A program made the position numbers and the translations under genes. Under the pieces are notes generated by a model. It was not told the DNA's origin. It searched no databases and saw only the letters and a program-made list of their open reading frames with translations. Positions 57,189-64,000 of a DNA stretch of 64,000 nucleotides are shown piece after piece. This DNA is from Candidatus Rifleibacteriota bacterium (GTDB taxonomy: Bacteria > Muiribacteriota > Ozemobacteria > Ozemobacterales > Ozemobacteraceae). Location of the stretch: positions 1-64,000 of the forward strand of contig JADFXM010000007.1 of assembly GCA_015233565.1 (NCBI GenBank), written 5' to 3'. Positions within the stretch are counted from its first letter, which is position 1; each line of letters starts with the position of its first letter.

Positions 57189-57408
57189 TAATACCAATCC
57201 CAAAAAATACGTGCACTTCCCCAAGGACTTTGATTTGACCAAAATGTAAAGGGATCGCTTTATTCTCCAAGAAAAAACGAAATTTTCGGGAAAATAAGGA
57301 TCCTTTACTGGATGGTTGAAACATTCATTTCTGTCAGATAAAATCTAATTTTACGCAGATCTGAAGCGAGAAACAAGGCGTATGACGAACTAATTGGAAT
57401 TGGTATAA
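57189..57408 (+). repeat. R2 repeat, copy b, with TAA target duplication
   Basis: A 214-base R2 element (57192-57405) about 95 per cent identical by eye to copy a, flanked by TAA (57189-57191 and 57406-57408). It lies 46 bases upstream of the STN-repeat gene and could influence its promoter. Confidence 0.88.
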
Positions 57409-57454
57409 GAGGTGTGTTACTATTTTAACCGATACATCTTTTTGGAGGACAAAA

Positions 57455-59284
57455 ATGGCAAGTGGAACTATTCGTTTCAAGAATTTTGGGATTTCTTTGC
57501 TCCTTTTAGGGGGAATCCTTTTTTTTACCGCAAGAATTGACGCTCAAATCCCCAAAAGTTCCATGGAGACCTCACCGGACGTAGGTGTTCCGGGCCGACA
57601 CCAGGGAGATGTTTTTTCCCCGGCTGACATGTCCTTGAAGGGTATATCGTTTGATTTTAAGGATGCCCCAATAGGCGACATTATTAAAAATGTAGCCATT
57701 AACCAAAATGTCAATGCTCTTATCCCCACAGAATTTTCTTCGAAGGTAATTTCTCTCAAAGTTGACAATTCCACTTTAAATGAGGCTTTTTCCAAAGTTA
57801 TTGAGCCGGCGGGAATCGCCATGATGAAAGAGGGTGAGACCTTCCTTTTCTCCAAACCGAATTTTCTTCAAAACGTTCCTTCAGCAAAGGTTTTAAAAGA
57901 CCTCGGGTCATGCGATAATATTTCCCTGGACTTTCGCAACGTGGACATTAGGGATATCGTCAGTTTCATCGCACAGCGTTCAAAAATAAATATTATCTGT
58001 ATGAAACATGTGAGAGGCTTGCTCTCACTAAAAATTACCGATCTCCCATGGTCAACCGTATTACGCTTTGTCGTGGGAATTATGGGATATGATTGCCGAT
58101 TGCAAGGAAAAACGATTTACATTGCGCCGAAAGTTGACCTGGATTTTTTTGTTCCCAAGCTCGGTCCGGTGAATAAATCTGACCCCAAAATCTCCCTTAC
58201 TTTTAGAGACGCTGACATTCGGGATATTTTCAAAATCATTGCACATTATTTCTCAACCGATTTCATCGCAGAAAAATCAGTTCGTGGAAACGCAACAATC
58301 TGTCTCTCAGATATTGGAGAAGAAGAAGCAATGAAAATTGTCGCTCATAGCAATGGTTTTGATTGTGAAAGAGTCGGCAAAATTTGGTATTTGATTGATT
58401 CAAGGAAGAAATTTGAGATCAAAAATGGATTGAAACAGCCAGGAACTTTTCCCGGATCACCAAATATTTCCCTGGATTTCCGCGACGCGAGCATACGCGA
58501 TATTCTTCAGATTGCATCCAAAAAAGCCAATCTTGAATTGAGTATGCCTGACAGTATTGGTGGGAACATTACCCTCCGAATTAACGATTTGCCGGCGATG
58601 GAAGTCATCCAAAACCTAGCTATTATTAATGGCTTTGATGTTACCCTGAAGGGAAGTAAGGTTGTCATCAGTGAAAAGGAGAGCTCTAATCCTGATTCAA
58701 CAGTGCATTTTGAGAATTCTTCCTCGCCGATCCAACAGTCCTCTCAAACCTCTCCGGAAACCACTCCGCAATATGGGGGAGAACCCGTCGCTTCACAGAA
58801 AAAAATGGAACCTCTTCCTCCGCCCCCATTAAAGATTGTATTGATGGGCATCGTAGGGGATGACAAGAATCGGCGAGCGACCATTGATTATTTGAACAAG
58901 GTATTGGTTGTTGGTAAGGGTGATTGGGTGGAAGATGTTTTCCAAGTCGTAGAGGTTCTTCCGGACGAAGTTGTGGTTTATTCAAAAGCAGAGCAGCTGC
59001 AACGAGCTTTTTTTCTCAATGGGGAAGCCAGGAACTCGAACCTCAATAATTATACTCCCCCTCCCAATCCGCCCATGTTAAAGATTGTCGTGATGGGCAT
59101 CGTGGGTGATGACAAAAACCGCCGAGCAACCATAGAGTATTTAAACCAGATAATGGTAGTCGGTAAGGGTGATTGTGTGGAAGGTGCCTTCCAAGTGGTG
59201 GATATTCTCCCGGACAAAATCGTGGTTTATTCAAAAGCAGAGCAGCTGCAACAGACTTTTCCCATCGGAGGAGGAGCAAAATAG
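57455..59284 (+). CDS. exported four-STN plus double PilP-like protein
   Basis: The 609-residue protein has a signal peptide (FGISLLLLGGILFFTARIDA) and four STN-like domains, each with the motif IS.DFRDA.IRDI (about residues 62, 152, 248 and 340). After a Ser/Pro-rich linker come two copies of a 60-residue domain (LKIVLMGIVGDDKNRRATID and VYSKAEQLQ), resembling PilP/GspC homology regions. STN domains line the entry of secretins and TonB-dependent receptors, but there is no secretin beta-barrel here. GGAGG precedes the ATG. It may be a periplasmic adaptor of a type IV pilus or secretion channel. Confidence 0.78.
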   Translation: MASGTIRFKNFGISLLLLGGILFFTARIDAQIPKSSMETSPDVGVPGRHQGDVFSPADMSLKGISFDFKDAPIGDIIKNVAINQNVNALIPTEFSSKVISLKVDNSTLNEAFSKVIEPAGIAMMKEGETFLFSKPNFLQNVPSAKVLKDLGSCDNISLDFRNVDIRDIVSFIAQRSKINIICMKHVRGLLSLKITDLPWSTVLRFVVGIMGYDCRLQGKTIYIAPKVDLDFFVPKLGPVNKSDPKISLTFRDADIRDIFKIIAHYFSTDFIAEKSVRGNATICLSDIGEEEAMKIVAHSNGFDCERVGKIWYLIDSRKKFEIKNGLKQPGTFPGSPNISLDFRDASIRDILQIASKKANLELSMPDSIGGNITLRINDLPAMEVIQNLAIINGFDVTLKGSKVVISEKESSNPDSTVHFENSSSPIQQSSQTSPETTPQYGGEPVASQKKMEPLPPPPLKIVLMGIVGDDKNRRATIDYLNKVLVVGKGDWVEDVFQVVEVLPDEVVVYSKAEQLQRAFFLNGEARNSNLNNYTPPPNPPMLKIVVMGIVGDDKNRRATIEYLNQIMVVGKGDCVEGAFQVVDILPDKIVVYSKAEQLQQTFPIGGGAK

Positions 59285-59520
59285 ACCTTTGTTGTCCTGC
59301 GGGGGACTTGGATAGTTCCTTTCTTTTCCCATGATTGAAAAGAAATGCTTTGTATGCAAAAATGAGGACGAGTGATACAGTCTAAAAAGCGAAGGCATGA
59401 AAACCTTGAAAGCAAATTCCTATCAAAACTTGCTCCGGATATTTGCCGGCAAAATTGCCAATTTTGACGAAACAAGGTATCTTATCCGGGAAACCGCAAA
59501 ATCCTTCCGGAGGAAAAATC

Positions 59521-61908
59521 ATGAATTCTAAGTTCCGCTTATTTCCACTTTTGGTGCTGATCCCCCTTGTGATGGCCCTTTACCCCTCGAGTTTGCTGGC
59601 TGGGATAATCAGCGATATGGCAGGGAGTTCTGCCCTGAATCTTCCCGAAGTCCAACTTGAGCGCTTCGGTGAGCTTGGCCCGGCGAAGGAAATCAAAGGG
59701 CAGGCAAAGCTGAAGGATTGCGCCACGACAGTTGAAAAAGCCATCAATGAGAAGGAAGTGCAAAAGCTTCTTGGGATCACCCTTTCCCAAGCCCAGAAGG
59801 ATTTCCTGAACGAGCATAAATTTCTGATGATTCCAAAGAGCGCAACCTGCTTCAAAGGGATTTTTCCCGGGTCGGGAGACGGAGACTGGGACGAGATGCT
59901 GGGAATGTATGACCTAGTTTGCGGGAGTCATGTCGAGCAGGAGCGGGCCCCCGAGAATGCCCATTTGGTGACGCCGACAGCGGTTCTGCATGGATTCCAT
60001 AAATTCTTTGAGAACACCCTTGAGTATCTGGAAAAAAACGACATGAACCCCACTCTAAAGGATTTGCTGACAGGTTTACAGGAAAAAGCCCTCGAGCGGC
60101 GGGAAAGAGGCGGAGATCTGGCTTCACATTATGAACTTCTGGCAGCACAGTTCACCGTCCCAATCGTTCTGCTCGAGAATGCCGATTACCGAACCCTCCA
60201 GGAGCAACAGCCATACGACCAGAAAGCCGGCAAGGCCAAGAATTTTGCCGACGATCAGGATACCTTCAAAAACGCGATAAAAAAGTTCAGTACTATGAAG
60301 ACCAAGTTTTCCACTCCAGTACAGGATAAAATCGAGGCCGAATTGAAGCTCGTCTACACGGCTGCCGCCGTCGAAGTTTCGCCGTTGTTCGGTGCCTACA
60401 GCAAGGATGGAGATTTTAAGAGCGATTACACGCAATTCACCCCCCGAAGCCACTATGCAAAATGTTCTGCGTTGCGAGCTTATTTTCGGGCCATGATCTT
60501 TTTAGGCCGCAACGGTTATCTCTTCGAAACGGACAACGGTTTGACCGATGCGTGCCTTGCGGTTCACCTGTTGGCAGAAAATGGAAAAGACGGTAAGCCG
60601 CTTCTCGATGCCTGGAAGAAAATCATGAATGCGACTACCTTTTTTGCCGGGTATTCAGATGACCTGGCCTATCCACAGTGGCGTGATTACCTGGTGAAGA
60701 CTCTTGGAAAAAGCGAACTGTCGGCCGAAGAATTGACCAACAGTGAATCCCTTAAGAAGATCGCCGCCAACCTTGGCCAACTTGCTCCCCCGAAAATATT
60801 TTCAGATGTCGTAGTCTCGACCAATATCGGGAAATTGACCAAGGAAGACCTGCTCAAACGGAGCCAATCTTTCCGGATCTTCGGACAACGCTTTACCTTC
60901 GATGGCTGGGTTCTTACCCGCCTGACGGCCGGCGACGAAAAAAGCCAGCTGCGAATGCCCTCGATGCCTTCCGCGATATTCGTGGCGGCCGCCTTCGGCA
61001 GCGACTTGGCCCGAAAACTTGTTCGGCAGATCTTGCAGCAAGAAACCCCGGCTTTTTCCGTCGAAGACTGTGGAAAGTTCGACAAACTACTTTCCCAGAT
61101 TGCTACGGACCTTGGAAAAGTGAAGGGCGAGGAGTGGTTCGGTTCGCTGAGTTCGGCCTGGCTCAAGTTGCTCGGAACTCTGACAGGGGTTTTCGGCGAC
61201 GGTTTCCCACTCTTCATGCAGTCGAAATTGTTTCCAACGCGTCAACTCGAGGTGTTTCTTGGGTCATTCACCGAGCTCAAGCATGACACCCTGCTGTACT
61301 CCAAGCCGTGCTACGCCGAATGCGGCGAGGGCGGCGAGGGGGAACCCCCTCCGTGCCCGAAGGGCTTCGTAGAGCCGAATCTGCCATTCTGGAATGAACT
61401 GCAGAGACTGGTGGATTACACCAACAGCGGTTTGAAGAAACTGAAGATTCAGGAGTCAGAGCGGGAGGAATACGGTCGTCTGAACCACTTCCAGAAAAAA
61501 GTGGAATTCTTCCGGACTTTTGCAGAAAAAGAACTGGCAGGTGAGACCATCTCGACCGAAGATTACGAAAAGCTGCGACTGACCACCCTTTCCCAACTGG
61601 CTTCCCCCTATGATTCGCTTGATTACACTGATGAGGATCGTCGTTCGGCTCTGATCGCCGACATTCACACCGATGCCACGAAAGGGAAAGTGTTGTATGA
61701 AGCCAACGGCGAACCCTGTTTCATCCTGGCCCTGGTGGGAAACGAGAACACACCGCGCCTTACGATCGGGGTCGAGTTCAACCATTTCGAATTCACCGGC
61801 CCATTGACCACACGGATGTCCGATCAAACTTGGCAGGAGCAGGTTTACAAAAAGGCCGATGCGCTGCCAAAAAAGAACTTCTGGCTCGAGGGGCTTCAAG
61901 TGAAATAG
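59521..61908 (+). CDS. exported DUF3160 protein
   Basis: About 795 residues; ATG 59521 follows GGAGGAAAA. A signal peptide (FRLFPLLVLIPLVMALYPSS) is followed by a large domain recognised as DUF3160 by FRIFGQRFTFDGWVLTRLTA, MPSMPSAIFVAAAFGSDLAR and FPTRQLEVFLGSFTELKHDT then LLYSKPCYAECGEGGEGE. The function of this family is unknown. G+C is higher than in the genes before it. Confidence 0.82.
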   Translation: MNSKFRLFPLLVLIPLVMALYPSSLLAGIISDMAGSSALNLPEVQLERFGELGPAKEIKGQAKLKDCATTVEKAINEKEVQKLLGITLSQAQKDFLNEHKFLMIPKSATCFKGIFPGSGDGDWDEMLGMYDLVCGSHVEQERAPENAHLVTPTAVLHGFHKFFENTLEYLEKNDMNPTLKDLLTGLQEKALERRERGGDLASHYELLAAQFTVPIVLLENADYRTLQEQQPYDQKAGKAKNFADDQDTFKNAIKKFSTMKTKFSTPVQDKIEAELKLVYTAAAVEVSPLFGAYSKDGDFKSDYTQFTPRSHYAKCSALRAYFRAMIFLGRNGYLFETDNGLTDACLAVHLLAENGKDGKPLLDAWKKIMNATTFFAGYSDDLAYPQWRDYLVKTLGKSELSAEELTNSESLKKIAANLGQLAPPKIFSDVVVSTNIGKLTKEDLLKRSQSFRIFGQRFTFDGWVLTRLTAGDEKSQLRMPSMPSAIFVAAAFGSDLARKLVRQILQQETPAFSVEDCGKFDKLLSQIATDLGKVKGEEWFGSLSSAWLKLLGTLTGVFGDGFPLFMQSKLFPTRQLEVFLGSFTELKHDTLLYSKPCYAECGEGGEGEPPPCPKGFVEPNLPFWNELQRLVDYTNSGLKKLKIQESEREEYGRLNHFQKKVEFFRTFAEKELAGETISTEDYEKLRLTTLSQLASPYDSLDYTDEDRRSALIADIHTDATKGKVLYEANGEPCFILALVGNENTPRLTIGVEFNHFEFTGPLTTRMSDQTWQEQVYKKADALPKKNFWLEGLQVK

Positions 61909-61952
61909 GGACCAGGGACTACTCTAGGAGATGCTCCAGCTGATCTTCTTCG

Positions 61953-62221
61953 GTTAGAAACTGTCGGAAAATCTCGGAACATTTTGTTCGGTACAAAGTG
62001 GCTCGCTGTTGATGCAAAAAAGCGAGGTGAAAATTCGAATAAGTGCATAAAAGTATGAAAAATAGGGCATTTTTCGACAGACTCGTTAGAAATTGTCGGA
62101 AAATCTCGGCACATTTTGTTCGGAACAAAACGACCCGCTACTGATGCGGAAAGGCGGGGCGAAAAATTGGGCGGGTACATCAAAATATGGAAATCAAGGT
62201 ATTTTTCGACAGACTCGTTAG
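61953..62221 (+). repeat. R4 repeats, copies f and g in tandem
   Basis: Two R4 elements head to tail, sharing one GTTAG (62085-62089), with GTTAG at the outer borders (61953-61957, 62217-62221). This repeats the arrangement found between ribBA and ribH. Confidence 0.8.
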
Positions 62222-62259
62222 TACGCCAATGAAAGTAACTTCTAATTATAGGTTTTGAC

Positions 62260-64000
62260 GTGGAACTTTCGTTCCCGAAGAGAATGTTCCGGCCCGACTT
62301 GCGTAAATCAATCGGGCCGACTCTTCTTTTCGCCTGGCTGGTTTTCGCTGGCGCAGTGGTTTTTGCTGAATTTGAAGACAAGCCTTTTCCGCCCTTGTAC
62401 ACCGACCCAATCCTGTTTGAAAAAGCCCTTGAACGGGGAAATACAGAGCCCGTCAAAATGCCGGTTTCTGGCATTACAGTGCCGCATCATCTGTTGGTTG
62501 CACATTTGACGGCCCGTGGCTTCGGACTGGTTCGGAATCGGCACTATGATCGGATTGTCTTGCTCTGCCCGGATCATTTTCATCGTTCGAAGACAGCGTT
62601 TTCGCTGGCCACCCGTGATTTCCGGACAGTCCTGGGGCCGGTAGCCACCGATCGGGATGCGGCGCGCAGGTTGCTCGAAAATCCGTTGGTCAGCTCTGAC
62701 AATCTCTTTTCGCATGAGCACGGAATCCAGGCTTTGCTACCATTCGTCGCCCATTTTTGGCCTCAAACCAAGATTGTGGCGTTGGCGATCCGAACCGGAG
62801 TAAAACCGTCGGAATTGGATCAACTTGCCGAAAGTCTGCGTCCGCTTCTCAACGCGAAAACACTGCTGGTACAAAGCACCGATTTTTCACATTATCTGCC
62901 TCAAGAAGTCGCAAAAGACTGTGACCAGGAGACGCTGAACGTTTTGGCTCTCGGTGATCCGGGTGCGGTATGGCAGCTTAAGCAGCCGAAGCACAATGAC
63001 TGCCTCGGAGCCTTGTATCTGCAGACACGGTTGCAGAAGGAAGTGTTTCAGGCGAGCCCGGTGGTGATCGAAAATCAAAACGCTCAGGAATATTCTCCCG
63101 TTCGGCTCGATGCAACCACCAGTTACATGAACATCCTGTATACAAGCGACTCGAAGATTTTCCTGCCCGGGCAATGCTTCTTTTTCGGGGGGGATGTTTT
63201 TTTTGGCCGAAATGCGACCGGATGGTTGCAACGTCCCGGGGCAATCGCTGCGTTAAGGAAACGCTTACAGGATTTCGGTTGTCGGGACAACCTGATTGCC
63301 AATCTTGAGGGCGTTCTCCTTGATGAGATTCCAGCAAAGACGGGCTTTTGGCAACTGCCAATGCTTGCTGCATCCGCGTCGGTTCTGTTGAAAGAACTTG
63401 GTGTTGTCGCGGTGGGCCTGGTCAACAATCACTCCATGGATTTCGGTCCGAAAGCCTTTGCATCAATGGCCCGAGAGCTCGAACAGGCTGGGGTTCTTTC
63501 CCTAGTTCCAGGCAGCTGTCAAGATTTTGGACTTTTCCGATTGGTGGCACTCACCGATCTTGACAACAATCGCCTGCCGACCACGGAGATCCTGACCAGT
63601 GCCGATCTTCAGCTTTCAAATCAGAAATGCGCCAGCCAGCCATTTCTGGTCTACATCCACTGGGGCCGGGAAGGCCAGGGCTGTCCGGAGAACCGCCAGA
63701 AAGAAATATTCAATATCCTTGCTTCCCAGGGTGTCGACCTCGTGATCGGAGCGCACCCACATTGCCCCGGAAAAATGCTGGGGAACTTAAGGACCCTGAT
63801 GGCTTATTCCCTCGGCAATCTGTATTTCGATCAATGGGGAAATGAGACCACGGGCGCCCTTCTGGAGGTCCGTTTTTTCCGGCAGGGAACGTTTTTCGCG
63901 AGACTTATTCCGATCGGCAATCTCTATATGGACCTGTACAAATCGAATTCGCGGAACACTGACCAAAAACAAAGTTCTGTAAACAACGGAACCAGGATAG
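62260..64000 (+). CDS. MEMO-like plus CapA-like fusion, runs off the end
   Basis: An open frame from GTG 62260 (or ATG 62284) continues to the window edge without a stop; at least 580 residues. A signal segment (SIGPTLLFAWLVFAGAVVFA) is followed by a MEMO/AmmeMemoRadiSam-B-like domain (ITVPHHLLVAHL, VLLCPDHFHRSK, LLVQSTDFSHYL). Next is a CapA/PGA_cap metallophosphatase-like domain (FFFGGDVFFGRNA, GLVNNHSMDFG, VYIHWGREGQG, LVIGAHPHCPG). Both domains are metal-dependent folds. Known CapA relatives are tied to polyglutamate or polysaccharide synthesis. The C-terminus is not visible. Confidence 0.85.
   Translation, partial: MELSFPKRMFRPDLRKSIGPTLLFAWLVFAGAVVFAEFEDKPFPPLYTDPILFEKALERGNTEPVKMPVSGITVPHHLLVAHLTARGFGLVRNRHYDRIVLLCPDHFHRSKTAFSLATRDFRTVLGPVATDRDAARRLLENPLVSSDNLFSHEHGIQALLPFVAHFWPQTKIVALAIRTGVKPSELDQLAESLRPLLNAKTLLVQSTDFSHYLPQEVAKDCDQETLNVLALGDPGAVWQLKQPKHNDCLGALYLQTRLQKEVFQASPVVIENQNAQEYSPVRLDATTSYMNILYTSDSKIFLPGQCFFFGGDVFFGRNATGWLQRPGAIAALRKRLQDFGCRDNLIANLEGVLLDEIPAKTGFWQLPMLAASASVLLKELGVVAVGLVNNHSMDFGPKAFASMARELEQAGVLSLVPGSCQDFGLFRLVALTDLDNNRLPTTEILTSADLQLSNQKCASQPFLVYIHWGREGQGCPENRQKEIFNILASQGVDLVIGAHPHCPGKMLGNLRTLMAYSLGNLYFDQWGNETTGALLEVRFFRQGTFFARLIPIGNLYMDLYKSNSRNTDQKQSSVNNGTRI

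Overview
The window is a moderately AT-rich bacterial chromosome segment with long intergenic gaps full of small non-coding repeats. Many proteins have signal peptides. The gene set includes a secretin-type STN-domain protein, an AmpG-like permease, murein-acting enzymes and a full riboflavin operon, which fits a free-living Gram-negative bacterium from a poorly sampled lineage. The mix of exported SH3, NHL, DUF3160 and DUF218 proteins reminds me of uncultured groups such as Candidatus Riflebacteria, but that placement is a guess. I recognised no rRNA, tRNA, CRISPR array or complete insertion sequence.

Layout. 1-4.4 kb: a repeat, two tandem paralogous beta-propeller-like genes, then a RidA-family gene and a Nif11-like small protein on the other strand. 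5.0-11.4 kb (minus): a lasso-peptide operon. Its 50-residue precursor (11197-11349) has a canonical promoter and the leader pattern YxxPxLxxxGxxxxxT. It is followed by a PqqD-like leader-binding protein, an asparagine-synthetase-like cyclase, an HprK-like kinase, a squalene-cyclase-like protein and a methyltransferase, mostly with 4-base overlaps. No B2 leader peptidase and no ABC exporter are present. Divergently (11.9-15.1 kb) lie a carbamoyltransferase and a JmjC-like oxygenase, possible further tailoring enzymes. 15.2-20 kb: AmpG-like permease, a LysM-SH3-M15 peptidase, and two recently duplicated secreted proteins flanking it. 20.9-24.8 kb: ribD-ribE-ribBA-ribH, with a tandem repeat pair between ribBA and ribH. 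25-36.7 kb: an exported CBS-DUF218 protein, HAD phosphatase, RecQ, a secreted SH3 protein, DEDDh exonuclease, secreted esterase, a calpain-like gene with an in-frame stop, and an ABC-F ATPase.

36.9-42.5 kb (minus): a membrane redox group (TlpA-like thioredoxin, NapH-like polyferredoxin, a 43-residue CxxC mini-protein), a secreted NHL protein and a histidine acid phosphatase. 43.4-48.0 kb: three exported hydrolase-like proteins. 48.4-54.8 kb (minus): hexapeptide acetyltransferase, a fused double ketosynthase and a fused EutB-EutC ethanolamine ammonia-lyase carrying a signal peptide. 55-56.6 kb: a PAS fragment and a PAS-PAS-LuxR gene broken by two frameshifts. 57.4-64 kb: a four-STN exported protein, a DUF3160 protein and a MEMO-CapA fusion that runs off the end.

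Five families of short mobile-looking elements (R1-R5) sit in the gaps. Several have clear target-site duplications, and one R3 insertion can be compared directly with an unoccupied copy of its target. The main results are the lasso locus with its precursor, the exported EutBC fusion, and the repeat families.
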